From Gammaproteobacteria bacterium (GTDB lineage: Bacteria > Pseudomonadota > Gammaproteobacteria > Pseudomonadales > Azotimanducaceae): a DNA stretch of 38,659 nt. Positions 1-9,462 of the stretch are shown in pieces; position 1 is the stretch's first letter; each line of letters starts with the position of its first letter. The DNA lies in contig REEU01000120.1 of the NCBI GenBank assembly GCA_007694905.1, forward strand, positions 1-38,659, given 5' to 3'. The notes beneath the pieces were generated by a model. That model had not been told where the DNA came from and made no database searches. It saw only the letters and a program-made list of their open reading frames with translations. The position numbers were made by a program, and so were the translations under genes.

Positions 1-189
1 TCAGGCGTGACGCAGATCGCGACGCCCGCTTCGCGGACGTCAGCTCCCACTGACGTTTCGCAAGAATCTTGCGCCTTGCCGGTGGGAGCGAAAGTCGACC
101 CGCAGGGTCGGCTTTGCGATCGCAGACTGCCGCCGGGCTCGGGCATGACGCAGATCGCGACGCCCGCTTCGCGGACGTCAGCTCCCACT
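1..189. repeat. REP/BIME-like composite repeat, one full and one partial unit
   Basis: A unit running from GTGGGAGC (82) to GCTCCCAC (about 188) has inverted termini and two internal hairpins. One hairpin is GTCGACCC/GGGTCGGC around 95-112; the other is GACGCCCGC/GCGGACGTC around 159-179. A partial copy of the right half occupies about 6-51. The identical segment starting TGACGCAG recurs at 8 and 146, a spacing of 138 bp, which nearly matches the 137-bp period of the array at 29654-30105. The full unit also matches the single copy at 35179-35298. The element fills the space beyond the purC stop codon. Its form suggests a REP/BIME-type extragenic element, but I see no associated transposase in the window. 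Confidence 0.8.
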
Positions 190-266
190 GCCGCCACAAA
201 ACGACCCTCCGTATCAATGGGTTGAGTGTTGTTCCATGAGAGGCAGACAGCCGCCTCGATCCTGCT

Positions 267-1187
267 TCAGAGCGGAACGGATCCCGTGAGTCGCTGGCAG
301 GCTTCGCGGTAGCGGGCCAAGGTGTTCTCCACCACGTCCGGCGGCAGCTCGGGACCGGGTGCGGTCTTGTCCCAGCGGCCGGCAGCCACCAGCTCCTCCA
401 GATAATTGCGCACGTATTGCTTGTCGAAGCTCGCCTGCTCGCTGCCGGGCTGCCAGCTGTCCGCCGGCCAGAAGCGGCTGGAATCCGGCGTGAAGATCTC
501 GTCCACCAGCACGGGCTCGGTGCTGCCCGGCGAGAGGCCGAACTCGAATTTCGTGTCGGCCAGGATGATGCCGCGTTCCGCAGCGTATGCGCCTGCCGCG
601 CCGTAGAGATCGAGGGTCAGCTGTCGCAATCGCAACATGAGGTCCTCGCCTACCCGCGCCGCTGCGTCTTCGAAGGCGATGTTCTCGTCGTGCCCCGTAA
701 CGGCCTTGGTGGCGGGCGTGAAGATGGTCTCCGGGAGCTGGTCGCCGTTGCGCAGGCCTAACGGCAACGCAACGCCGCATACGGCGCCGCTGCGCTGATA
801 GTCCTTCCAGCCCGACCCGGCCAGATAGCCGCGGGCGACGCACTCGATGGGCACGACGTCCAGCTTGCGGCAGAGCATGCTGCGGCCTTGCAGGTCGCGC
901 CTCTGTGACATCGTCAGGCCGGGCAGCAGGTCGGGGTCCGTCGCGATGAGATGATGGTCGATGCGGTCCGCGAAGTGCTCGAACCAGAACGTGGAGATGC
1001 GGGTGAGCAGGACGCCCTTGCCCGGCACGCCATTGCCCATGACAACGTCGAACGCGCTGATGCGATCGGTGGCGACGATGAGCACGCCCGGGCTGCCGTC
1101 CGGAAGGTCGATGTCGTAGAGGTCGCGCACCTTGCCCTGCCGCTTGTTCGGCAGCGGGAGGTCCGTTTCCAGCAGGGCATGGCTCAT
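267..1187 (-). CDS. purC: Phosphoribosylaminoimidazole-succinocarboxamide (SAICAR) synthase
   Basis: This 306-residue cytoplasmic enzyme joins CAIR and aspartate with ATP in de novo purine synthesis. Family landmarks are the N-terminal KRQGKVRDLYD segment, ATDRISAFDVVM, the central VARGYLAGSGWKDY block and the late FEFGL...VLVDEIFTPDSSRFW stretch, which are the substrate and metal-binding regions of SAICAR synthases. The length fits the long (about 300-residue) form. The reading frame is open further upstream, but the ATG at 1185-1187 (MSHALLETDLPL) matches the family start and leaves 13 bp after the SDR stop codon. It is the last gene of a minus-strand run PLP enzyme, SDR, purC; whether they share a transcript is unproven and the two upstream genes are not purine genes. 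Confidence 0.96.
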   Translation of the reverse strand: MSHALLETDLPLPNKRQGKVRDLYDIDLPDGSPGVLIVATDRISAFDVVMGNGVPGKGVLLTRISTFWFEHFADRIDHHLIATDPDLLPGLTMSQRRDLQGRSMLCRKLDVVPIECVARGYLAGSGWKDYQRSGAVCGVALPLGLRNGDQLPETIFTPATKAVTGHDENIAFEDAAARVGEDLMLRLRQLTLDLYGAAGAYAAERGIILADTKFEFGLSPGSTEPVLVDEIFTPDSSRFWPADSWQPGSEQASFDKQYVRNYLEELVAAGRWDKTAPGPELPPDVVENTLARYREACQRLTGSVPL

Positions 1188-1200
1188 AATGGCCGCGTCC

Positions 1201-1965
1201 TCATCGGGCTGTGGTGCCGCCGTCGACCATGTACACCGAGCCGGTGACGAAACGCGACTCGTCGCTGGCGAGGAAGAGCATGACGTTGGCGACATCCTCG
1301 GGCTGACCGTAAGCGCCCAGCGGAATGGTACCCGCGATCTGGGCGTGGGCAGCCTGGGCATCGCCCGGGAAGAAGCCGTCCTCGAGTGAACGCATCATTC
1401 GTGTCTCGATGGGCGCCGGATTGACGGTGTTGACCCGGATCCGATCCGGCGCGCCCTCGAGGGCCGCGGTGCGCATCAGACCGATCACGGCGTGCTTGCT
1501 GGTGATGTAAGGGGACACCCCAGCCGCACCACCCACACCTGCCACCGACGACGTGATGACGATGGACCCGCCGCCGCGGCGCTTGAGCGCCGGCATGGCG
1601 TACTTCAGGCCGAGCCACACGCCGCGGACATTGACCGCCATGACGCGATCGAAGGTGGCCACGTCCTGATCGACGATGGCCATCACGGACCCCTCGATGC
1701 CGGCATTGGCGAGCAGGATATCGACGCCGCCGAACGCCTTCTCCGCCGCCGCCACATAACCTTCCGTGGCAGCCGGGTCGGTGACGTCGGCAGCGACCCA
1801 GGCGGCCTCGGCCCCGAATTCGCCCGCCGCCGCTTCCAGTGCCCCCGCATCCAGGTCCACCAGGAGCACCTTCGCGCCCTCCGCCACGAAACGGCGCGCG
1901 GCCGCGACGCCGATGCCCCCGGATCCTCCGGTGATGATCGCTACCTTGCCGTCCAGTCGTGCCAT
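1201..1965 (-). CDS. SDR-family NAD(P)-dependent oxidoreductase
   Basis: This is a classical short-chain dehydrogenase/reductase of 254 residues. The Rossmann glycine motif TGGSGGIG is at 12-19. An acidic residue ends strand beta-2 (VLLVDLD, D37), which usually favours NAD(H). NAG is at 87-89, the structural Asn is near N112, and the catalytic Ser is near 139-140 with YITSK giving Y153 and K157. The C-terminus (TGSVYMVDGGTTAR) is typical. The substrate cannot be read from sequence; families of this type act on 3-hydroxyacyl, sugar or steroid alcohols. The ATG at 1963-1965 is preceded by an AAGGGGGG-type ribosome-binding stretch. It sits 37 bp after the upstream PLP-enzyme gene and 13 bp before purC. 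Confidence 0.93.
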   Translation of the reverse strand: MARLDGKVAIITGGSGGIGVAAARRFVAEGAKVLLVDLDAGALEAAAGEFGAEAAWVAADVTDPAATEGYVAAAEKAFGGVDILLANAGIEGSVMAIVDQDVATFDRVMAVNVRGVWLGLKYAMPALKRRGGGSIVITSSVAGVGGAAGVSPYITSKHAVIGLMRTAALEGAPDRIRVNTVNPAPIETRMMRSLEDGFFPGDAQAAHAQIAGTIPLGAYGQPEDVANVMLFLASDESRFVTGSVYMVDGGTTAR

Positions 1966-2002
1966 ACCCCCCCCTTAAGCCAAAGTGGTTCCGAAGCGCC
2001 AA

Positions 2003-3256
2003 TCAGGCGCTCGCGTTCAGCGCCTGCTCGAAGTCCCCGAGCAGATCCGCCTCGTCCTCGATGCCGACGCTGATGCGGATCAGCGAATCGCGGATGTCCA
2101 TGCTGGCGCGCCGCTCGGGCCCCATCTCATGGTAGATCGTATGCGCCACCGGAATCGCCAGTGTGCGGTTGTCGCCCAGATTGCTCGATGACACCACCAC
2201 CTCGAGCCGATTCAGGAACGCGAACAGATCCACGTTCGGGTCCAGCTCGAAGCTGAAAATGGCGCCCGGATGGCGGAACAGGCGGACCGCACGCGCGTGC
2301 TGGGGATGATCTGCGAGTCCCGGATAGAACACGCGATCAACGAGACGATGGTCTGCGAGCATGGTCGCGAGCGCCTGGGCATTGGCGCAGGCGCGATCCA
2401 TTCTGAGCGCCAGGGTCTCCGCACCGAGGGCCACGAGTTGGGCCGCGTCGGGTGCCAGACTGGCACCGAAGTCCCGCAATCCCTTCTTGCGGATCTGCTG
2501 CAGCCCCCACTGCTCCGGCGGCTGTTTGCGGTAGCCCTCGAAGATGTTGGGACACCGGGTCCAGTCGTAGAGGCCGGTATCGGTGACGGCACCGCCGAGT
2601 ACCGAACCGTGTCCAGCGATGTACTTCGTCAACGCGTTGATGATCAGCCCGGCGCCGACGCTGCGGGGCTGAAACAGCCAGGGCGAGGTCATGGTGTTGT
2701 CCACCACGTAGAGCAGGCCCCGGTCGCGACACAACTCGCCGATGGCCTCGAGGTCGGTCACCTGGGTGCGCGGATTGGCGATGGTCTCCACGAACACCAG
2801 CCGGGTCTCCGGCCGCAGGGCGTCCGCCACCGCGTCCACGGAGGTGGCATCGACGAAACTCACCTCGACGCCGAAACGGCCGAAGCTGGCGAACAGACTG
2901 TTGGTGTTGCCGAACAGAAAGCTCGACGAGACCATGTGGTCGCCGCGTGCCAGCAGGGCAAACAGGGTGGAACCGATCGCACCCATGCCGGTCCCGAAGG
3001 CGATACTGCCGAGGGCACCCTCCATGCGCGTGATTTTGCGCTGCAGCGCTTCCACCGTGGGATTGGATTGCCGCCCGTAGGAATAGCCGGCCTGGCGGCC
3101 TTGAAATACGGCGGCGAGATCCCGCGCATCCTCGTAACCATAGGCCACCGAGGCATGCACGGGCTTGTGCAGCGAGCCGTGCTCGATACCGTCACTGCGG
3201 TCGGAGTGCAGGATGCGGGTGGTGAATCCCGGCGCATCCCGGTCGGCGGAGCTCAT
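2003..3256 (-). CDS. Cystathionine gamma-synthase-family PLP enzyme
   Basis: This 417-residue protein belongs to the Cys/Met-metabolism PLP-dependent family (fold type I). Visible landmarks are YSYGRQSNPTVEALQ near 58-72, the PLP-stacking and ring-nitrogen region with VVDNT (D186), and the Schiff-base lysine in INALTKYIAGHGSVLGG (K211). The C-terminal SSNLGDNRTLAIPVAHT and SIRIS/VGIED-like segments are also typical. Members act as cystathionine gamma-synthase, methionine gamma-lyase or O-acyl-homoserine sulfhydrylase, and sequence alone does not decide among these. The ATG at 3254-3256 is the natural start. The gene is first in a same-strand series with the SDR gene and purC. Confidence 0.92.
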   Translation of the reverse strand: MSSADRDAPGFTTRILHSDRSDGIEHGSLHKPVHASVAYGYEDARDLAAVFQGRQAGYSYGRQSNPTVEALQRKITRMEGALGSIAFGTGMGAIGSTLFALLARGDHMVSSSFLFGNTNSLFASFGRFGVEVSFVDATSVDAVADALRPETRLVFVETIANPRTQVTDLEAIGELCRDRGLLYVVDNTMTSPWLFQPRSVGAGLIINALTKYIAGHGSVLGGAVTDTGLYDWTRCPNIFEGYRKQPPEQWGLQQIRKKGLRDFGASLAPDAAQLVALGAETLALRMDRACANAQALATMLADHRLVDRVFYPGLADHPQHARAVRLFRHPGAIFSFELDPNVDLFAFLNRLEVVVSSSNLGDNRTLAIPVAHTIYHEMGPERRASMDIRDSLIRISVGIEDEADLLGDFEQALNASA

Positions 3257-3340
3257 GGCTGCAGGGGTCCTGCGTCGACTCGATCGGAGAGGCGCGTACT
3301 GTACGCAACTGCTCGAGGTCGCGCTACGCGTGGGGTCGGC

Positions 3341-5602
3341 TCAGGCCCGGGCGCTGTCGCGCAGCGAGAACTCATGGGCGACGCGACGCATCTCGTCGAC
3401 ACCCAGCGTGAGGCAGCGCCGCAGCGTCTCCCGGTCCACAGGCCGGCTGAAGATGAAGCCCTGGATCTGATGACAGCCCTGCTGCCTGAGATAGCGGAGC
3501 TGCAGTTCGTTCTCAACGCCCTCGGCGATGATGTCGAGGCCTAGACCACGGGCCATGTGGATGATGGCATTGACGATGCTGGCATCGTCACCGTCCACGC
3601 GGATGTCGTTGACGAACGTGCGATCGATCTTGAGGGTATCCACCGGAAAGCGCTGCAGATAAGACAGCGACGAGTAGCCGGTGCCGAAGTCGTCGATGCC
3701 AATGCGCACGCCACGCGCCGCGAGCCGACGCAGCTTCGGCACGATCAGCTCCATCTCGCGCATGATCGCGCTCTCGGTGATTTCCAGCCTGACGCCTTCC
3801 GGTGCGAGGCCGGTCTCCTCCAGCAGGGCGAGCAGGCCGTCGACAAAGTCCGGCTGCTCCATCTGGGTGGCGGAGATGTTCAAGGACAAAGTGAGGCCCG
3901 CATGGCCCTCCCGGCGCCAAGCCGCCACTGCGGAGCAGGCCTTGTGCTGGATGCAGCGGTCCACCTGAACAATGAGCCCGGTCTCCTCGGCCATCGGAAT
4001 GAAGTCCAGAGGCTCTACCAGCCCGCGCTCTGGATGACGCCAGCGCGCCAGCGCCTCGACGCCGATGATGCTGCCGGCTTCGAGGTCGATCTGGGGCTGG
4101 AAATAGGGCTCGAGTTCGTCATTGATCAGCGCGTTGCGCAACTCCCGCTCCAGCACGAGCAGGGTGGAAAACTGAGCGTTCATCTCCGGAGCGAAGAACT
4201 GGTAGCCGTTCTTGCCGCGCTCCTTGATGGCGTACATGGCGATGTCGGAACTCTGGATCAGCGCCTCCACGGACTCACCCGCGTCCGGAAACACGGAGAT
4301 GCCGATGGAGGCGCCGACGAACAACTCGTGGTCGTCCACCTGAAACGGTCCCGACAAACGCTCGAGCACCTTCTGGGCGACGCCGGCCGCATCTTCGTGG
4401 CCGCGGAGGTCCGGCAGCAGCAGGCAGAATTCGTCGCCGCCGAAGCGGGCCAGGGTGTCGCCGGCGCGGACACAGTTGCGGAGGCGGTCCGCCACTTGCT
4501 TGAGCAAGCGGTCACCCACCGTGTGACCCAACGTGTCGTTCACCACCTTGAAGCGGTCGAGATCGAGAAACATCACCGCGAGCCGACTGCAATTGCGGCG
4601 CGCCTGGGTGACGGCCAGTTCGAGCCGGTCCCGGAACAGCGCCCGATTGGGCAGATGGGTGAGCAGGTCGTGGTAGGCCTGATAGCGCACCATCTCCTGG
4701 GCGCGCTTGCGCTCGGTGACGTCACGGATGATGCCGTAGGTGCCCAGGAACGCGCCCTCCTGATCGCAGAGACCAGGGCTGTAGATACCGGTGGCGGTCA
4801 CTTCCACCACCAGATCCCCCTGGGCGTGTCCGTCCCGTGCAGGCCCGCCCTTAGCGGGCAGGCGCGAACGCAGCCGCAGCTCCACGTCCCGCGAGGCCCG
4901 ATCACCGGTCCGACGTTCGTTCATCACAAAGCGCGCCAGCTCGAAATCCTGTTCCTGGACCACCACCGAATAATGCCGGCCGAGGAGCGCGTCCCGGGAC
5001 CAGCCGAGAAGCGCGGCCGCCCGATCGTTGATGAAGCTGAAGCAGCCCTCGGGATCCAGCAGGTAGACCATGTCGGGTGCGTGATCGATCATGAAGCGAT
5101 GCAGGCGCTCGGACTGGGCCAGCCGCTTCTCGGCGAGCCGGGCACGCCGTTCGAGCTCCAGAGCCTGACGGACTCGGGCCAGCGTGGAGCAGAGCTCCTC
5201 CGGCTCGAAGGGCTTGCGCAGGAAGTCCACGGCACCGCGGGTCAGCGCCTGCTTGACGTAATCGAAGCTGGTCTCGCCGCTGAGGACCACGATCCGGGTC
5301 TCGAGATTGCGCTCGCAGATGGCACTGATGACGTCGAGACCGGACATGTCGGGCATGACCAGATCGAGCAGCATCATGTCGGGTGTGGGCGCCTGCTCCA
5401 GGCGGGCCAGGGCGGCACAGCCTCCAGCTGCCACTTCCACGCCGTAGCCGCGGCTGCTGAGAAGCGAGCGCAGGGACTCGCGCAGACCGTGCTGGTCGTC
5501 AACGATAAGTACGGACATGCTGGCTGCCGGCGGTTCATCTGCGGCCGGTCCGCTCAAACTTTCTGCAAGACTCACGAGCCCCGCATCGCGAGCGCTGATC
5601 AT
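3341..5602 (-). CDS. Response regulator with PAS, GGDEF and EAL domains (c-di-GMP metabolism)
   Basis: This 753-residue soluble protein starts with a receiver domain at about 30-150 (phospho-acceptor D80 in LLDLVMPDMSG, K130). A PAS domain spans about 165-300, a GGDEF domain about 305-470 and an EAL domain about 485-735. The GGDEF signature is intact at 388-392 with an RxxD inhibitory site at 379-382. The EAL domain keeps EAL (516-518), DDFGTGYSS (637-645) and EGVE (694-697), so both cyclase and phosphodiesterase activity are possible. The frame is open to 5752, but I chose the ATG at 5600-5602 because a GGAG lies 11 bases upstream and the region before it is poor in coding character. A later start at 5518, just before the receiver domain, is possible. 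A TGGCA-N3-TGCCA palindrome sits about 125 bp upstream. Confidence 0.93.
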   Translation of the reverse strand: MISARDAGLVSLAESLSGPAADEPPAASMSVLIVDDQHGLRESLRSLLSSRGYGVEVAAGGCAALARLEQAPTPDMMLLDLVMPDMSGLDVISAICERNLETRIVVLSGETSFDYVKQALTRGAVDFLRKPFEPEELCSTLARVRQALELERRARLAEKRLAQSERLHRFMIDHAPDMVYLLDPEGCFSFINDRAAALLGWSRDALLGRHYSVVVQEQDFELARFVMNERRTGDRASRDVELRLRSRLPAKGGPARDGHAQGDLVVEVTATGIYSPGLCDQEGAFLGTYGIIRDVTERKRAQEMVRYQAYHDLLTHLPNRALFRDRLELAVTQARRNCSRLAVMFLDLDRFKVVNDTLGHTVGDRLLKQVADRLRNCVRAGDTLARFGGDEFCLLLPDLRGHEDAAGVAQKVLERLSGPFQVDDHELFVGASIGISVFPDAGESVEALIQSSDIAMYAIKERGKNGYQFFAPEMNAQFSTLLVLERELRNALINDELEPYFQPQIDLEAGSIIGVEALARWRHPERGLVEPLDFIPMAEETGLIVQVDRCIQHKACSAVAAWRREGHAGLTLSLNISATQMEQPDFVDGLLALLEETGLAPEGVRLEITESAIMREMELIVPKLRRLAARGVRIGIDDFGTGYSSLSYLQRFPVDTLKIDRTFVNDIRVDGDDASIVNAIIHMARGLGLDIIAEGVENELQLRYLRQQGCHQIQGFIFSRPVDRETLRRCLTLGVDEMRRVAHEFSLRDSARA

Positions 5603-5719
5603 CGGGTTTCCATCTCCAAGCCCATCCCGCCGAGCGCGCCACCGCCGCCACGCCTCCCCATCGGTGCCGGACAGCACCACCAACCGCGTTCCTGCGCGAG
5701 AGTGCTTATAGAGACTATA

Positions 5720-5734
5720 GTGGCAAAATGCCAC
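5720..5734 (-). promoter_or_regulatory. AmrZ-like operator palindrome upstream of the GGDEF-EAL gene
   Basis: GTGGCA-AAA-TGCCAC is a perfect 6-3-6 palindrome centred at 5727, about 125 bp upstream of the ATG at 5602. It shares the TGGCA-N3-TGCCA core with sites at 13541-13559 and 18579-18597. On the minus strand a TATAAG hexamer lies just downstream of the palindrome (complement of about 5705-5710), so the site could overlap a promoter. That promoter reading is weak. Confidence 0.7.
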
Positions 5735-5768
5735 CTTAGCCCGGCGCCGCAATGGGGCCGGCAGGCGG

Positions 5769-6902
5769 TCACTCGCCGCCGTAGCCGGTCATCTCCAGGA
5801 ACCCGCAGCCCGGCACGGGTCCGTCCAGGCACACCTGTCCTTCCCAGTAGCGTACCGCCAGCCGATTGAGCTGATCGTCATGGCGCGCCACCACGCGTCC
5901 GGCAATGCCCACCTTCGGGATGCTGAGTCGCCACGCCACCGGCCAGTTGCCGCCGTCCCCGTCCTCCCAGGTGCGCAACGGCTGCAGGTCGAAGTCGTCC
6001 CGGCCAAGGGGTGTGGTAGTGCCGTCCGCGGCCACCAGCATGCCGGCGCTGGCGGCATCGATGCTGCCGTCGTCGCGCCGGATCTGAAACACCTTCAGAT
6101 CCCTGCCGTCGTCCAGATGCAGTGCAAACCAGTCCCAGCCGGTCTGACCCGCATCGAGGACGCTGGTGCTCCACTCCCGGTCCAGCCAGCCGAGGCCGGT
6201 CACCGCGTAGCGTTCGCCGTCGAGCTCAATGTGCCCACGGGCCTGCATGCGGGTGAAGGAGTAGTAGTAGGACGCATTGCCCTCGCTCGCGCTCTTGCGG
6301 GAGTAGCCGCGGTCACCCTGCAGGATCGGTCCACGCGGGTCATCGAAACTGAGCTCGACGTGATAGGGGCGCGCCGTATCGTCGACCCGGGCCTCGAGTT
6401 TGAGCGGAAACATCTCGGGCGCGCGGGTGGCGGCCAGACGCCAGTCTTCCAGCCAGGCTGCAAACGGCTCCGGCGTGACGCCGGCAAGACCGAGTTCGCC
6501 ACGGGCGAAACGCTCGCTGGCCTGATGCACGCCGTCAGGACCGCTGAGCGCCACATGCGCCATCCATACCTGACGCGTGCGCCAGCGGCTGGCGTTTTCG
6601 TCGGCGTCCGCAGCGGGCGGCGACAGGGCTTGGCGGAACAGCGTGAACTGGACGCCGAAGGGCCGTCCACGTGCGTCCTCGACATGGGCGACCAGATACC
6701 ACCACTCGCTGCGATAGTCCGGATGCGGCCCGTGATCTTCGGGAAAGTGGAACGGTCGCGGGCCATCCGCCACCGCGAAGCCGGCGTCGGCCTCGCCGCC
6801 GATGAGCGCACCGAGATCCAGGCCCGGACGCAACTCGCCGGCGGCGCCGTAGCCCTCCAGCGACGCGCAGATCAAAAGCAGCAGGGCGATGCGCTCACGC
6901 AT
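5769..6902 (-). CDS. AttH/CrtC-like lipocalin-domain protein, exported
   Basis: This 377-residue protein begins with a hydrophobic export signal ([20 protein letters not shown]). The mature part has the marker HFPEDHGPHPDYRSEWWYLV near residues 50-70, typical of the AttH/carotenoid 1,2-hydratase-like lipocalin fold, plus later conserved aromatic patches (SYYYSFTRM, GLGWLDREWSTS, GWDWFALHLDDG). Members bind hydrophobic molecules; AttH-type proteins are encoded with FtsX-like ABC transporters, as here. The ATG at 6900-6902 overlaps the end of the permease gene by 8 bp, so translation is probably coupled. A hydratase reaction is not implied, because no carotenoid genes are present. It probably acts in the periplasm or at the outer membrane together with the transporter. 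Confidence 0.9.
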   Translation of the reverse strand: MRERIALLLLICASLEGYGAAGELRPGLDLGALIGGEADAGFAVADGPRPFHFPEDHGPHPDYRSEWWYLVAHVEDARGRPFGVQFTLFRQALSPPAADADENASRWRTRQVWMAHVALSGPDGVHQASERFARGELGLAGVTPEPFAAWLEDWRLAATRAPEMFPLKLEARVDDTARPYHVELSFDDPRGPILQGDRGYSRKSASEGNASYYYSFTRMQARGHIELDGERYAVTGLGWLDREWSTSVLDAGQTGWDWFALHLDDGRDLKVFQIRRDDGSIDAASAGMLVAADGTTTPLGRDDFDLQPLRTWEDGDGGNWPVAWRLSIPKVGIAGRVVARHDDQLNRLAVRYWEGQVCLDGPVPGCGFLEMTGYGGE

Positions 6903-9462
6903 GAACACGGGCCTCCGCCAGCAGCACGGCGGGGTCGGCACGCCACACCGCCAGGGCCGGCGCCAGGGCAGCCGCCCAGCCGGCCAGCAAGCCGATGCCC
7001 AGCGCCTGCAGGAACAACCAGGGTGGAAAGGACCAATCCAGACTCCAACCGAAGGCGCGGACGTTGACCACCTCGATGAGGATGATGGCGACCAGCACGC
7101 CCAGCGGCAGGGCCAGCAGCACCGCGCTGATGGCCAGCAGGCTCGCCTCCCCAAGGTTCAGCCAGGCCGGCAGGGCACGGTCCACCCCCAGGGTTCGCAG
7201 GATACCGTACTGGGCGCGGCGCTCGAGGCCCAGCGCCGTAAGCGCGGCGAACAGGCCGAATGCGGCCACTGCCCCGGCAATGGACTTCAGCACACCCGTC
7301 ACTTCGAAGGTGCGCTCGAAGACACCTCGGGCGATCGCCAGCAGTTCGTCGTTGCGCCGGACCCGGGTTCCGTCCGGCGCCGCCAGGACCAGCTCCGCCG
7401 CAATCTGATCGGCGTCGGCATCCGCCCGCAGGCCGTGGACCTCGACCGCAAGCTGCCCCGAAAGGACCGGCACACCCGTGGCCTCCGGCACCAGGATCAG
7501 GCCCGGCCCGGCACCGTACTCACGGAACACGCCGGTCACGGTCAGCTCCCGGACACCGTCCGCAACCGGCAGGCGCAGCATCGATCCCGGCATCAGGCCG
7601 AGGCGTCGCGCGAGCGGCTCGCTGACGGCAAGCCCATCGTCGGCGAAGCGACCGGCCAGCAGGGCCAGCCCCAGATCGGCGGGCACGTTGCCCTGCCTGC
7701 GGATGTGGCTGACCCGCACCGGTTCCCCGGCAATGCGATCCGACCAGCTGACCCGGACCACGTGACCGGCCGCGGTGTCCGTGAGGGCTGCCTCGAGATC
7801 GCCGGGCAGCTGCGTCCACTCACCGCTGAGCTGAACGTGCAGCGGTGCCGCCAGGCGCGCTTCGAGCCAGCGGTCCACGCTGCTGCGGAAGCTGTCAACC
7901 ATCAGTCCCATGCCCAGCGCCGTGGCCATGGCCACCACCAGGGCGGCGCCAGCCACCCCCGACCGGGTGAGACCGCGCACCGCTTCCCGCAGCAGCAGAC
8001 GAAAGCGCAGCGGGGCGGCCCCCAGCAGCCGCGTCATGCCCGACAGCACGGCAGTGATCCACACCGGCGTCAGCAGGGCCGTCGCCATCAGCAGCGCGGC
8101 GATGGCCACGAGGCCGCCGAGGTAACCAGCAGCGGGCAACAGGGCGACGCCCGCCAACAGCAACAGGCCTGTGAGAAGCAGGGGACGCAGCCGATGCGAC
8201 GCGGAGGGTGCACCGGCGGTGGCGAACAGCCCTGGCGTCACCGCCGCTGCGCGCGCCGATGCCGGCAGCGCCGCGAGCACCGTGGCAAACAGGCCGACAC
8301 CGGCGGCCTTGATCACCGGCACGGGATCCGGCGCGAAGGCGGCGACCGTCACCTGACCGTAGAGGTTTTCGAGGGTTCCGGCGGTGAGCGCGAGCAGCCC
8401 CGAGGCCAGCCAACGGCCGAACAGCAGACCGAGCAACACGCCGGCCACGCCGATCACGGCGGCCTCGGCCAGGACCATGCGACGCAGCTCTCCGGCACGC
8501 ACACCGATGGCACGCAGGCGGGCGAAGGCCCGCTGCCGGCGCAGCACCGCGTGCCCGAGGGTGCCATGGACCAGAAACAGGCCCACCACCAGCGCGAGCA
8601 GCCCCAGCGCCGCCAGATTCAATTGAAACGACGCCGCCAACGCACGCGTGTCTGCCGCCCGCTCCGCCAGCGACTGAATCCGCAGCCCGTCCTCGAGCTC
8701 TTCTGTTTCCCGACGCGGCGAGCGCAGCACCAATCCCGGGAAGACTCGCTCGAGCATGCGGCCGAAGGCATGCTGACTGACCGGATCGCCGCGGATGAGA
8801 TCGATGCGCGACAACCAGCCCACGCGTTCGAGCCACTCCTGGGCGGTGGCGATGTCGGTGACCAGAAGGCCCTGCCCGAGCGCGGCATCACCCAACGAAA
8901 ACGTGCCCACCAGGCGTAGCGGTCGGGCACGACCGGCGGCCTGAATCCACAGCTGCACGTCGCCATCCGCATCCAGATCGACGCCCAGGCGGCGGGCGGT
9001 GGCGGCGTCGAGCAGCGCGGTGCCCGGCTCACTCATCAGGCGCCCGCCGCCGCCGCCCGGCCCCGGCACGGACGCGCGCATGCCCGCATCCGCAGTGGGG
9101 TCGATTCCGAGCAGCTGCACCGGTCGCGTCATACTGTCGGGGGTGAGACCGATCCGGGTTTCGGCGGTCACCACCGGCGCCATGGCCCGGACGTCCGCGA
9201 ATACCGGGGCGCCCTGCCGCCAGCGCAGCCGCAGGCGCGGATACGCGAGTTCGTCGATGCGTTCACCGGCGCCGACGATGGCATGGGTGGCGACGCCGTC
9301 AAGCTGGCGCTGGGCCACCTGCATGGCCTCCCGCGAGGCCGCGTTGGCAAGATCCACCGCCAACACCACCGCCACCCCGACGCTGACACCAAACACGGCG
9401 AGCAAGGTCTGCCAGCGGTCCTGCCAGAGGTAGCGCATATGGGCACGCAGCAGCAGCTTCAC
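6895..9462 (-). CDS. ABC transporter permease, FtsX/MacB-like, large form
   Basis: This 855-residue inner-membrane protein has an N-terminal transmembrane helix (about 18-40, [20 protein letters not shown]) and then a long periplasmic domain. A first FtsX helix cluster lies at about 275-420, further helices and a second periplasmic domain follow, and there is a C-terminal FtsX helix cluster at about 725-845. This duplicated arrangement matches the large permeases that pair with LolD-like ATPases and AttH lipocalins; they are thought to move lipids or other hydrophobic molecules across or out of the inner membrane. The start is a GTG at 9460-9462 that overlaps the ATPase stop codon (GTGA). It overlaps the lipocalin gene downstream by 8 bp. 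Substrate unknown. Confidence 0.9.
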   Translation of the reverse strand: MKLLLRAHMRYLWQDRWQTLLAVFGVSVGVAVVLAVDLANAASREAMQVAQRQLDGVATHAIVGAGERIDELAYPRLRLRWRQGAPVFADVRAMAPVVTAETRIGLTPDSMTRPVQLLGIDPTADAGMRASVPGPGGGGGRLMSEPGTALLDAATARRLGVDLDADGDVQLWIQAAGRARPLRLVGTFSLGDAALGQGLLVTDIATAQEWLERVGWLSRIDLIRGDPVSQHAFGRMLERVFPGLVLRSPRRETEELEDGLRIQSLAERAADTRALAASFQLNLAALGLLALVVGLFLVHGTLGHAVLRRQRAFARLRAIGVRAGELRRMVLAEAAVIGVAGVLLGLLFGRWLASGLLALTAGTLENLYGQVTVAAFAPDPVPVIKAAGVGLFATVLAALPASARAAAVTPGLFATAGAPSASHRLRPLLLTGLLLLAGVALLPAAGYLGGLVAIAALLMATALLTPVWITAVLSGMTRLLGAAPLRFRLLLREAVRGLTRSGVAGAALVVAMATALGMGLMVDSFRSSVDRWLEARLAAPLHVQLSGEWTQLPGDLEAALTDTAAGHVVRVSWSDRIAGEPVRVSHIRRQGNVPADLGLALLAGRFADDGLAVSEPLARRLGLMPGSMLRLPVADGVRELTVTGVFREYGAGPGLILVPEATGVPVLSGQLAVEVHGLRADADADQIAAELVLAAPDGTRVRRNDELLAIARGVFERTFEVTGVLKSIAGAVAAFGLFAALTALGLERRAQYGILRTLGVDRALPAWLNLGEASLLAISAVLLALPLGVLVAIILIEVVNVRAFGWSLDWSFPPWLFLQALGIGLLAGWAAALAPALAVWRADPAVLLAEARVHA

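Noticed and set aside
3557-5869. 770-codon open frame on the plus strand opposite the GGDEF-EAL gene
   Set aside because: It is a high-GC shadow frame; its translation has no recognisable domain, while the opposite strand encodes a complete multidomain protein.
6889-8919. 676-codon plus-strand frame rich in Gln, Arg and Gly opposite the FtsX-like permease
   Set aside because: The low-complexity composition is typical of antisense to a hydrophobic membrane protein; the permease frame has clear family features.
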